A DNA stretch of 64,000 bases from Chryseobacterium sp. T16E-39 (GTDB lineage Bacteria; Bacteroidota; Bacteroidia; Flavobacteriales; Weeksellaceae): assembly GCF_002216065.1 (NCBI RefSeq), contig NZ_CP022282.1, positions 4,092,001 through 4,156,000 of the forward strand, in the 5' to 3' direction. Shown here one piece after another: positions 25,721-33,207 of this stretch (position 1 is its first letter; every line of letters begins with the position of its first letter). A program made the position numbers and the translations under genes. The notes under the pieces are model-generated. The model saw nothing but the letters and a program-made list of their open reading frames with translations, had not been told where the DNA came from and did not search any database.

Positions 25721-27067
25721 ATGTCAAATTTTCATAAAACCGCTGCTTTTCATACCCTTGGCTGCAAATTAAATTTTGCGGAAACTTCTACTATTGCCCG
25801 TCAATTAACAGGTGCAGGTTATGATAAGGTAGGTTTTGATGATAAGGCTGATGTATATGTGATCAATACCTGTTCAGTGACTGAAAATGCTGATCGTGAA
25901 TGTAAACTTCACGTAAAAAGGGCAATGAAAGCTAATCCGGAAGGACTGGTAGTAATTGTTGGCTGTTATGCACAGTTAAAACCTGAAGAGATTTCACAAA
26001 TAAATGGAGTTGATTTAGTTTTAGGAGCTAAAGAAAAGTTCAATATTTTAAGCTATCTGGATGATGTAGAAAAGTCCGGAGGTGAGGGTATTGTCCATTC
26101 TTGTGAGATTGAAGAAACTGACTTTTTTATCGGAAGCTATTCTATTGGAGACAGAACCAGAGCTTTTTTAAAGGTTCAGGATGGATGTGATTACAAATGT
26201 ACTTATTGTACAATTCCTTTAGCACGTGGAATTTCCAGATCGGACACCATTGAAAATGTTTTAACAAATGCTAAGGAAATTGCAGCAAGAGATATTAAAG
26301 AAATTGTGCTTACAGGGGTCAATATTGGTGATTATGGAAAAGGTGAATTCGGTAATAAAAGGCATGAACATACCTTTCTTGATTTGATCTCAGAGCTCGA
26401 CCAGGTAGAAGGTATTGAAAGAATACGCATCTCGTCTATTGAACCTAATCTTCTTAAGGACGAAAGTATTGAATTGGTATCTAAAAGCAGGAGCTTTGTT
26501 CCTCATTTTCATATTCCTTTACAATCCGGATGCGACGATTTATTGAAAAAAATGAAACGCCGCTACTTAACGAAACTATACAACGACAGAGTTAATAAAA
26601 TTCGTGAGGTTATGCCTCATGCAGCGATTGGTGTGGATGTGATTGTAGGATTCCCGGGAGAAACTGAAGAGAGATTTATGGAAACATATAATTTCCTGAA
26701 TGCACTTCCTATCAGTTATCTGCATGTTTTCACATATTCTGAAAGAGAAAATACGGAAGCGGCAGAAATGGAAGGTGTGGTTCCGATTCCTGAAAGAAAA
26801 AAACGAAATAAAATGCTTCGTATTCTTTCTGAAAAGAAAAAGATGTCATTTTATCAAACTCAGCTTGGGAAAACACTTCCCGTTCTTTGGGAGCATGAAA
26901 ATAAAGAAGGAAAGATGTACGGCTTCACAGAAAATTATGTAAGAGTTCAAAAAGATTTTGACCAGAAATCTGTAAACCAAATCGAGTTTTTAAAGCTTGA
27001 AAAAATTGAAACGGATGGTATCGTTTCAGTATTGAATTCTTTCGAAAGTTTTCTGGAAAAGATTTAA
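25721..27067 (+). CDS. mtaB: tRNA t6A37 methylthiotransferase
   Basis: MtaB is a radical-SAM enzyme that converts t6A37 to ms2t6A37 in ANN-decoding tRNAs, including tRNA-Lys. The 448-residue product has the UPF0004 domain with C15, C51 and C82 as ligands of the second Fe-S cluster, and the radical-SAM motif C156-x3-C160-x2-C163 (DGCDYKCTYCTIP). HIPLQSGCDDLLKKMKRRY and VDVIVGFPGETEERF are typical of the family. The C-terminal part resembles a TRAM-like RNA-binding domain. It is distinguished from MiaB and RimO by the CxxxCxxC context and TLGCKLN; I did not run a phylogeny. It works after TsaD, whose gene is at 62.9 kb. Confidence 0.92.
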   Translation: MSNFHKTAAFHTLGCKLNFAETSTIARQLTGAGYDKVGFDDKADVYVINTCSVTENADRECKLHVKRAMKANPEGLVVIVGCYAQLKPEEISQINGVDLVLGAKEKFNILSYLDDVEKSGGEGIVHSCEIEETDFFIGSYSIGDRTRAFLKVQDGCDYKCTYCTIPLARGISRSDTIENVLTNAKEIAARDIKEIVLTGVNIGDYGKGEFGNKRHEHTFLDLISELDQVEGIERIRISSIEPNLLKDESIELVSKSRSFVPHFHIPLQSGCDDLLKKMKRRYLTKLYNDRVNKIREVMPHAAIGVDVIVGFPGETEERFMETYNFLNALPISYLHVFTYSERENTEAAEMEGVVPIPERKKRNKMLRILSEKKKMSFYQTQLGKTLPVLWEHENKEGKMYGFTENYVRVQKDFDQKSVNQIEFLKLEKIETDGIVSVLNSFESFLEKI

Positions 27068-27541
27068 TTCAGACTTTTTCGAACATTTATCTTTGAGCAA
27101 CATTATGAAATGGAGGTGAATCTTTTTTACCTTCTATTGCTGAAGAATCATTTTTGATGAGGTTTCATCATCGTACTAATATTTTTTTTAATCCAATACT
27201 TCATCATATTTTTTTGATGTCTTTATCTTTTTGAAATTATTTGAAATTTTGAAAGATGTGTCCTACTCGTTTGATAATCAATTTGATTTTGATTGAAATT
27301 ACTTATCGAAAAACTACAATCGTTTACTTTATAATTCTATAGACTGTTTATTTTTAGATAATTCTCCTTAGTCGCCCGTAGTGGCATGATTTTCCTTGTT
27401 TTGTTTTAAAGATACAGATTTTCTGTTGTTCGATCGAAGACCAAGAAAAGCAAAATGACTGTAAAATTCAATTGTTTTTAATGGATTAGATGAGGGAAAG
27501 TATTTTGTATTTTTTTAACTTTGATAAAATTCAAAAACGAT
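27068..27541. other. Intergenic region of 474 bases
   Basis: No ORF of note. A perfect -7 box TATCTTTG (27088-27095) lies 21 nt past the mtaB stop and is followed by a small hairpin TGATGA-GGTT-TCATCA and, after 14 nt, a T run near 27180-27190. The rest is AT-rich. The box at 27516-27523 serves the next gene. Confidence 0.35.
27516..27523 (+). promoter_or_regulatory. -7 box TAACTTTG of the glutamate-synthase-like gene
   Basis: TAACTTTG matches TAnnTTTG. It overlaps an in-frame TTG at 27521, which argues that translation begins at the ATG at 27542. Confidence 0.5.
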
Positions 27542-29059
27542 ATGAGAGATAAATTTTTGTTGTGGGGAGCAATTATTTTAATTGTTTCCTGGGCAGTTGC
27601 TTTTTTGATAATGGCAGATTGGTGGATTCCTATTTTATTTACTATTATTTATGCTATTGGAGTTTATAATGTTACACAGTCCAAGCATGCCATTTTAAGG
27701 AACTTTCCCGTGTTAGGTTATTTTAGATATTTCTTTGAAGATATCTCTCCTGAAATGCAGCAGTATTTTATTGAGCGGGAAACAGATGGGAAGCCTTTTC
27801 CAAGAAATCAGCGATCTGCTGTTTACCGGCGTGCAAAAAACCTTAGTGATACTGTTCCGTTCGGAACACAGCTGGAGGTTAATCAAAGAAAATATGAGGG
27901 AATTAAACATTCCATTTATGCTAAATCGCCCTCAGAAGAATTGCCGAGAGTATGGGTAGGAGGAGAACAATGTACGCAGCCTTATCATGCTTCTTTATTT
28001 AATATTTCAGCAATGAGCTTTGGGGCGTTGAGCGATAGAGCGCAGATTTCTTTGAACAGGGGTGCGAAAAAGGGGAATTTTTACCATAACACTGGTGAAG
28101 GAGGAATTTCTCCCCATCATTTAGAGGGTGGTGATCTATGTTGGCAAATTGGAACGGGGTATTTTGGATGTAGAGATGAAGAAGGAAAATTTAATCCGGA
28201 TTTATTTGTAAAATATTCAACGCTTCCCAATGTGAAAATGATTGAAATCAAATTGTCTCAGGGTGCAAAACCAGGACATGGAGGGGTTTTACCAGGGGTA
28301 AAAAATACACCTGAAATTGCAAAAATTCGTCATGTAACACCAGGGATGACTATTATTTCACCACCATCTCATTCGTCTTTTTCTAATGCTGCAGGACTGT
28401 TGAGGTTTGTGGAACAACTTAGAGAGCTTTCGGGGGGAAAACCGGTAGGTTTTAAACTCTGTATAGGGGATACAAAGGAATTTGAAGATATCTGTGTTCA
28501 GATGAATGTGCTGAAAATTTATCCTGATTTTATTACGATAGACGGTGCAGAAGGAGGAACAGGAGCAGCACCTCCAGAGTTTTCTGATGGAGTAGGAATG
28601 CCATTAGAACCTGCTCTTATCTTTGTAAACAAAACACTTAATAACTATAATGTAAGAAATAAATTAAGAGTTATTGCCAGTGGTAAAGTACTAACGAGTC
28701 TTGATATTTTGAGGGCTATATCTATGGGGGCGGATATGTGTAATAATGCCAGAGGATTTATGTTTTCTTTGGGATGTATTCAGGCGCTCAGATGTAACAC
28801 AAACAATTGTCCTACAGGTGTTGCTACACAGGACAAAATGTTGATTAAAGGGCTGGATGTTACCGATAAAAGTGAAAGAGTGTATCATTTTCATAAAAAT
28901 ACCCTTCATACCTGTAATGAGTTGATTGCTGCGGCCGGGAGAAGTTCTTATGAAGAAGTAGATGCTTCTATGTTTATGAGAGGAGATGAATTTGATCATC
29001 TTGCGGATCTGTATTTTCCGGATGTCTTAGGAAATGTAAGGCAGAAAACCAGAATATAA
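27542..29059 (+). CDS. FMN-binding glutamate synthase-like membrane protein
   Basis: A 505-residue protein whose main part is the FMN/Fe-S central domain of glutamate synthase, without the glutaminase domain. Two membrane segments are seen near the N-terminus (about 5-24 and 28-45). The core has GLxxxSAMSFGALS-type ISAMSFGALSDRAQ, GEGGISPHH, KPGHGGVLPG and DGAEGGTGAAP. The 3Fe-4S-type motif LGCIQALRCNTNNCPTGVATQ carries three Cys. Such orphan GltB-like proteins occur widely; donor and product are unknown, and a separate glutaminase subunit is not encoded nearby. Start chosen at 27542 (see the promoter entry). Confidence 0.88.
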   Translation: MRDKFLLWGAIILIVSWAVAFLIMADWWIPILFTIIYAIGVYNVTQSKHAILRNFPVLGYFRYFFEDISPEMQQYFIERETDGKPFPRNQRSAVYRRAKNLSDTVPFGTQLEVNQRKYEGIKHSIYAKSPSEELPRVWVGGEQCTQPYHASLFNISAMSFGALSDRAQISLNRGAKKGNFYHNTGEGGISPHHLEGGDLCWQIGTGYFGCRDEEGKFNPDLFVKYSTLPNVKMIEIKLSQGAKPGHGGVLPGVKNTPEIAKIRHVTPGMTIISPPSHSSFSNAAGLLRFVEQLRELSGGKPVGFKLCIGDTKEFEDICVQMNVLKIYPDFITIDGAEGGTGAAPPEFSDGVGMPLEPALIFVNKTLNNYNVRNKLRVIASGKVLTSLDILRAISMGADMCNNARGFMFSLGCIQALRCNTNNCPTGVATQDKMLIKGLDVTDKSERVYHFHKNTLHTCNELIAAAGRSSYEEVDASMFMRGDEFDHLADLYFPDVLGNVRQKTRI

Positions 29060-29091
29060 AAAAAGCGCTTCAATTGATGAAGCGCTTTTTT
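29058..29091. terminator. Bidirectional terminator
   Basis: AGCGCTTCA (29064-29072) pairs with TGAAGCGCT (29078-29086), with an A run before and a T run after, between the convergent glutamate-synthase-like gene and the lipoprotein gene. Confidence 0.85.
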
Positions 29092-29099
29092 GTTTATTG

Positions 29100-29852
29100 T
29101 TATTCCTGACTGGTAGGTCTGGTTTTCGTATCATAAACTTGAAAGTTAAAAACGAATGTTCTGTTTTGAAGAGAATATCCTATGTAGTTATAGTGTGCAT
29201 CTCTTGCAAAAGCAGCTCTTGAAGGTACGATGATCACACCCTGTAAATTATAGGCTGCACCATCAGGTCTGTCGTCATAGCTTTTGAAATACTTTAATCC
29301 TTCCTGAAGCCCTTCAATTTCATAATATTTTCTTTCTTTTGCTGCTCCGGTAACATTAGGGTCATTCAAAACTGAATTCTTTACATAATACCACATAGGA
29401 TCAGAAATTGGAGATCCTCCTCCATTGATCGTATTAACAAGATATGGAGCTACAGGAGAAATGGTAAGAGAAACAGTGCCATCTATGTTAGTGGCAAGAT
29501 AATTACCCGCTCTAACCATCATTTTAAGAACATCTGTTCCCCCTATGGTTTTTGCCGGAGAAGGCTGTGCACCATTCCTTACAATATAAACAACCCCTGA
29601 AGGAAGTTTTATAGGATTTAGCTCTGCTAATTTTTTCTCATGATCATCAATGGTATCTGTCGCGCTGAATGCTTTTATATTTCCTTGAGTATCCAGATAA
29701 TTATCATTTAAGAACTTTTGGATTGCCTGATCATCATAGGTATTTCGTACTGCTACATCATCTGGCTCTACAAATGTTTGTGGATCGTCATCTTTTTTAC
29801 AAGCAGAAAAACATAAAGATCCTGCAAGGATATATAAAAATATTTTTTTCAT
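29100..29852 (-). CDS. Lipoprotein with divergent FKBP-like C-terminus
   Basis: A 250-residue lipoprotein (MKKIFLYILAGSLCFSACKK, lipobox Cys at about residue 18). The C-terminal half (EGLQEGLKYFKSYDD ... NLQGVIIVPSRAAFARD ... NRTFVFNFQVYD) follows the pattern of an FKBP peptidyl-prolyl isomerase, but the usual active-site aromatic residues are not obvious and a segment is inserted. It may be a degenerate folding helper, or use the fold for another purpose. T9SS/gliding-linked FKBP lipoproteins such as GldI exist; I cannot tell whether this is one. It has a -7 box (29890-29897) and a bidirectional terminator. Confidence 0.65.
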   Translation of the reverse strand: MKKIFLYILAGSLCFSACKKDDDPQTFVEPDDVAVRNTYDDQAIQKFLNDNYLDTQGNIKAFSATDTIDDHEKKLAELNPIKLPSGVVYIVRNGAQPSPAKTIGGTDVLKMMVRAGNYLATNIDGTVSLTISPVAPYLVNTINGGGSPISDPMWYYVKNSVLNDPNVTGAAKERKYYEIEGLQEGLKYFKSYDDRPDGAAYNLQGVIIVPSRAAFARDAHYNYIGYSLQNRTFVFNFQVYDTKTRPTSQE

Positions 29853-29889
29853 TTCAAAAACTTTAATTACTTTACAAATAATATAACGG

Positions 29890-29897
29890 CAAAAGTA
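29890..29897 (-). promoter_or_regulatory. -7 box TACTTTTG of the FKBP-like lipoprotein gene
   Basis: The minus-strand TACTTTTG matches TAnnTTTG, 37 nt before the ATG. It lies only 10 nt from the divergent S4-domain gene start. Confidence 0.5.
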
Positions 29898-29906
29898 TAA
29901 AAAATT

Positions 29907-30353
29907 ATGAGAATAGATAAATTTTTATGGAGCATTCGTTTTTATAAAACGAGAACTATTGCAACTGAGGAGGTTAAAAAAAATAGAGTTTCTATTGGAG
30001 ACTCTGTTGTAAAGTCATCTAAAGAGGTAAAAGAGGGAGATGTAATAAAAATCCGTAAAAATCAGGTAGACTACAAAATCAAAGTAATTCAGATTCCAAA
30101 AAGCAGGATGGGTGCCAAATTAGTGCCCCTCCATATCAAAGACGTTACGGATAAAGAACAATATGAATTGCTCAGATTACGTAAAATGACTCAGGACTAT
30201 TACAGAAATAGAGGGGAGGGAAGACCCACTAAAAAAGATAGAAGAGACATGGATGGATATGTTGAAAATGATGTTGCTTCAGATTTTACGGATTGGGACG
30301 ACTTTTTCGGTGAAAACAGTAATGAGGAAGATGAAGGAGACGAGAAATCATAA
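29907..30353 (+). CDS. S4-domain RNA-binding protein (HslR-like)
   Basis: A 148-residue protein with an N-terminal S4 RNA-binding domain (MRIDKFLWSIRFYKTRTIATEEVKKNRVSI...VKEGDVIKI, residues 1-65), as in heat-shock protein 15 (HslR), which binds 50S subunits carrying stalled nascent chains. The C-terminal part (after about residue 85) is charged and ends in an acidic tail (EDEGDEKS), unlike the E. coli protein. Its stop overlaps the aroK stop region by 6 nt on the opposite strand. The HslR role is an inference from the S4 type. Confidence 0.8.
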   Translation: MRIDKFLWSIRFYKTRTIATEEVKKNRVSIGDSVVKSSKEVKEGDVIKIRKNQVDYKIKVIQIPKSRMGAKLVPLHIKDVTDKEQYELLRLRKMTQDYYRNRGEGRPTKKDRRDMDGYVENDVASDFTDWDDFFGENSNEEDEGDEKS

Positions 30354-30863
30354 GTAGAGTTTCTCAACGATTTCATCAACAATATCCTGCGGCTCTCTTG
30401 AGTCGGTATTGACACTGATTAAAGCTTTGTTATAGAATTCATTTCGTTCAAACAAATGCTTTGCTATAAACTCAGGAAGGTTTTCATCAGAAATATTGGC
30501 TATCAACGGTCTTTTTTCTTTTTGTTTTGAAAGCCTTTCTGTTAATGTACCAATAGAAGCACGGAGAAATATGCTTTTTGAATTATTATTAATAATCTCC
30601 ATATTGTTATAATAAACAGGAGTTCCTCCACCAAGACTTAAAATAAGATTTTCCTCGGTCGCAAGTATTTCTTCTAAAGTTTCTCTTTCTAGCTTTCTAA
30701 AGTAGATTTCGCCCTTTTTTTCGAAGATTTCCGGAATGGTTAATTTATTTCGCCTGGAAATCTCTTTATCTAGGTCAATTAATTTAAAATTTATTTTTTC
30801 GCTTAAAATTTTGGAAATGTGTGATTTGCCACAACCCATGTATCCGACTAGTGAAATTATCAT
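30348..30863 (-). CDS. aroK: Shikimate kinase
   Basis: A 171-residue shikimate kinase that phosphorylates shikimate at the 3-OH in the aromatic amino-acid pathway. P-loop GYMGCGKS (7-14), the shikimate/ATP-binding DLDKEI (D33-I38), the GGGTP loop (about 78-82), and a lid region rich in Arg/Lys (RLSKQKEKRPL) are all present. Length and motifs are canonical. It is convergent with the S4-domain gene, the two ends overlapping by 6 nt, so their mRNAs can pair at the 3' ends. Confidence 0.95.
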   Translation of the reverse strand: MIISLVGYMGCGKSHISKILSEKINFKLIDLDKEISRRNKLTIPEIFEKKGEIYFRKLERETLEEILATEENLILSLGGGTPVYYNNMEIINNNSKSIFLRASIGTLTERLSKQKEKRPLIANISDENLPEFIAKHLFERNEFYNKALISVNTDSREPQDIVDEIVEKLYL

Positions 30864-30895
30864 GAAATATTTTTAAACAAATTTGCGAAAAAGTT

Positions 30896-30924
30896 TTGAG
30901 AAATTAAAAAAAGTTATATCTTTG
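30896..30924 (+). promoter_or_regulatory. Promoter of the tRNA cluster: TTG-N18-TATCTTTG
   Basis: TTG (30896-30898), an 18-nt spacer and TATCTTTG (30917-30924) fit the flavobacterial consensus closely. It lies 55 nt before the first tRNA. Confidence 0.75.
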
Positions 30925-30979
30925 CACCACTTAAAACAAGGGACATTACTTAAATGAAAATTGTTTGAAATAAGTGGCC

Positions 30980-31052
30980 GACTCGGTAGCTCAGCTGGTA
31001 GAGCAATACACTTTTAATGTATGGGTCCTGGGTTCGAATCCCAGCCGGGTCA
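30980..31052 (+). tRNA. tRNA-Lys (anticodon TTT)
   Basis: A 73-nt cloverleaf: the acceptor stem GACTCGG/CCGGGTC, a D arm GCTC/GAGC, anticodon stem ATACA/TGTAT with loop CTTTTAA (TTT, Lys), and T arm CTGGG-TTCGAAT-CCCAG. CCA is not encoded. The same sequence is repeated at 31237. Confidence 0.97.
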
Positions 31053-31088
31053 CTAGCAAAAAATATTACTAGATTCTGTAATTTTTTT

Positions 31089-31171
31089 GCCTGCGTGGTG
31101 AAATTGGTAGACACGCCATCTTGAGGGGGTGGTTTCCTAAGGATGTGCTGGTTCGAGTCCAGTCGCAGGCA
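31089..31171 (+). tRNA. tRNA-Leu (anticodon GAG)
   Basis: An 83-nt class II tRNA: acceptor GCCTGCG/CGCAGGC, anticodon stem CCATC/GGTGG with loop TTGAGGG (GAG, reading CTC/CTT), a variable arm, and T arm CTGG-TTCGAGT-CCAG. It lies between the two tRNA-Lys copies. CCA is not encoded. Confidence 0.95.
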
Positions 31172-31236
31172 CTGCAAAGAAAATAAATTTTAGATTGTAT
31201 ATTGATTTAAAATTTGTAAATTAGAAATTGATGACC

Positions 31237-31309
31237 GACTCGGTAGCTCAGCTGGTAGAGCAATACACTTTTAATGTATGGGTCCTGGGTTCGAATCCCA
31301 GCCGGGTCA
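31237..31309 (+). tRNA. tRNA-Lys (anticodon TTT), second copy
   Basis: The 73-nt sequence is the same as the tRNA-Lys at 30980. Identity extends only a few bases outside the gene (CGACTCGG, with an A/G difference 5' of it), so it is a gene-sized duplication. It shares the cluster promoter and the terminator at 31364. Confidence 0.97.
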
Positions 31310-31363
31310 CAAGTTTACTGAAAAGTAAATTTTTTTCATATTAATATTTTGTGATTTGGTGTT

Positions 31364-31395
31364 CAAAGGCTTCCTTCCGGAAGCCTTTGATTTTT
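31364..31395 (+). terminator. Terminator of the tRNA cluster
   Basis: CAAAGGCTTCC (31364-31374) pairs with GGAAGCCTTTG (31379-31389), followed by ATTTTT. There is no T run on the minus side. Confidence 0.85.
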
Positions 31396-31405
31396 ATGTC
31401 TGTTC

Positions 31406-32254
31406 TTAATCTAAGTGCATATTGTCAATCAATCGTACATCATCTACAACCACAACGATAAAAGCTCTGTAAGATTTATCCTTATAAAAGAAATCTGTTT
31501 CTTTTAATGAGTTTTCATCTGCAATCATAAAATATTCTAACTTCATCCCATGTTGTTGGTCGAAAATATCAATGACTCTTTCTTTGATCTCAGGAACTGT
31601 TATAACCCTAAACCAGTCGTTAACTTTTTTCAGCGTTTCATAGATTACCTTTGATGCTTCTTTCCGGTCTTCATGCAGTCTTTGGTTTCTTGAGCTTAAT
31701 GCTAAACCATTTTCAGCTCTATAAATAGGTACTCCTGTAATTTTTATCGGGAGCTGTTTCTTTTCTACCATTTTTTTGATGATGGCTAATTGCTGGAAAT
31801 CCTTTTCTCCAAAATAAGCATTGTCAGGCTTTACCTGTCTGAAGAGCTCTTCTACAACGGTGCCCACTCCATCAAAATGTCCTGGTCTGGATTTGCCTTC
31901 CATCTCATTTTCAAGACCGTCAAAATCATAATGCTGACTTTCAGCTTTTTCAGGATAAATGTCTGCAACCTCAGGAATGTATACAGCGTCTACTAATCCG
32001 GAATTTTCTAAAATAAGAAGATCTCTATTAATATCACGTGGGTATTTTGACAGATCATCAGGATTGTTAAATTGCGTTGGATTAACGAAAATTGAAGAAA
32101 TAACAAGGTCATTTTCTTTTCTGGCTTCTTCATATAAGGATAGGTGTCCATTATGCAAAGCTCCCATAGTAGGTGCAAAGCCTATTTTTTTTCCCATTTC
32201 TTTCTGTCTCTCAATGAAATCCTGAAGTGTTTTTTTATTTTTTAAAACTTCCAT
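31406..32254 (-). CDS. panC: Pantothenate synthetase
   Basis: PanC joins pantoate and beta-alanine with ATP in the coenzyme A pathway. The product has about 282 residues from the ATG at 32254 (MEVLKNKKTLQ), which I prefer to a start 135 nt further upstream because that extension (LLKLI-type sequence) is not part of the family. The HxGH-type motif PTMGALHNGHLSLYEEA, the pantoate-binding GVGTVVEELF, KDFQQLAIIKKMV and the KMSKS-like GLALSSRNQRL are all visible. It is divergent from the half starch-synthase gene. Confidence 0.95.
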   Translation of the reverse strand: MEVLKNKKTLQDFIERQKEMGKKIGFAPTMGALHNGHLSLYEEARKENDLVISSIFVNPTQFNNPDDLSKYPRDINRDLLILENSGLVDAVYIPEVADIYPEKAESQHYDFDGLENEMEGKSRPGHFDGVGTVVEELFRQVKPDNAYFGEKDFQQLAIIKKMVEKKQLPIKITGVPIYRAENGLALSSRNQRLHEDRKEASKVIYETLKKVNDWFRVITVPEIKERVIDIFDQQHGMKLEYFMIADENSLKETDFFYKDKSYRAFIVVVVDDVRLIDNMHLD

Positions 32255-32378
32255 AATTAATTTTAATAGCAATTCAAAAATAGTAAAAATATCAGATAAT
32301 AAAATGCGTTTTTGATAATTTGGAAAAGGTAATTTTCGTAAAAAAATGTTAATTAAAATAATGTTGGATGTTTTTTTG

Positions 32379-32386
32379 TAATTTTG
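32379..32386 (+). promoter_or_regulatory. -7 box TAATTTTG of the starch-synthase-like/DUF4270 unit
   Basis: TAATTTTG matches TAnnTTTG and lies 39 nt before the ATG at 32426. A TTG at 32364 is too close to be the -33 element. Confidence 0.45.
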
Positions 32387-32425
32387 CACATTAAAGCATT
32401 TTTACAAAAAATTAGATAGAAATTT

Positions 32426-33196
32426 ATGCCGAATCAAAAAATACTGTACATTACTACGGAAATGTATCCATATCAGGAAGATACAAACATGGCTACTGTG
32501 GTAAACAAAATGGCACTTAAAATGCACAATGAAGGCAATGATGTAAGAGTTTTTATGCCAAGATTTGGACAAATAAGTGAAAGGAAGTTTCAACTTCATG
32601 AGGTAATCCGTCTTTCAGGAATGAATATTATTATTAATGATCTGGATCAGCCTTTGATCATTAAAGTAGCATCTCTTCCAGGAGAAAGACTTCAGGTTTA
32701 CTTTATAGATAATGAAGAATATTTCAAAAGAAAACAATATTACTTTGAAGATGACGGCACCCCTTTCGAGGATAATGACGAAAGAGCAATATTTTTTGCA
32801 AGAGGAGTAATAGAAACAATTAAAAAGCTTAACTGGGTTCCGGATATTATTCATTTAAATGGATGGATGGCTTCTTTTGTTCCTATTTATCTTAAGACTT
32901 ACTACAAATCAGATACTTACTTTAAAGACGCTAAAATTGTTCTTTCTCTGTACAATGAGAAAGATGCTCCTCTTAATGATAAGATTGGAGAAAAACTGGA
33001 ATTTGATAATATTTCCGGACTAAAAGCGTTAGATAAACCAAGCTTTCAGAGTTTTGTCATTGAAAGCATGAACTATGTTGACGGTGTTGTAAAAGGAGAT
33101 GAATTTTTGGATGGGGACTTGGATAAAGCCTTCAATGAAACATCAATTTCCAAATCGGAATATCTGGATATAGATTCTATAAACAAACTTTATTAA
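32426..33196 (+). CDS. Half-length glycogen/starch synthase-like protein (GT5 N-terminal domain only)
   Basis: A 256-residue protein that matches the N-terminal Rossmann half of ADP-glucose glycogen synthases: ILYITTEMYPY at the start, and PDIIHLNGWMASFVPIYLK, equivalent to the DVVHxHDWHxGLxPxYLK stretch. The nucleotide-binding C-terminal half is absent and the K-x-G-G-L loop expected near residues 16-25 reads QEDTNMATVV. Catalysis of glycogen synthesis is therefore unlikely; a structural or regulatory role is more plausible. It is followed 12 nt later by a DUF4270 lipoprotein gene and then glmS, so it may be linked to surface polysaccharide or cell-envelope metabolism. Confidence 0.75.
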   Translation: MPNQKILYITTEMYPYQEDTNMATVVNKMALKMHNEGNDVRVFMPRFGQISERKFQLHEVIRLSGMNIIINDLDQPLIIKVASLPGERLQVYFIDNEEYFKRKQYYFEDDGTPFEDNDERAIFFARGVIETIKKLNWVPDIIHLNGWMASFVPIYLKTYYKSDTYFKDAKIVLSLYNEKDAPLNDKIGEKLEFDNISGLKALDKPSFQSFVIESMNYVDGVVKGDEFLDGDLDKAFNETSISKSEYLDIDSINKLY

Positions 33197-33207
33197 AAAG
33201 ACATTTA

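Noticed and set aside
30950..31177. 75-codon minus-strand ORF over tRNA-Lys and tRNA-Leu
   Set aside because: It reads antisense through tRNA genes, a well-known source of false proteins (GIRTQDP-type sequence).
31370..31395. Extended hairpin after the tRNAs considered as an attachment or IS end
   Set aside because: It has a clean stem followed by Ts on the plus strand only and fits a terminator; there is no target duplication or integrase.
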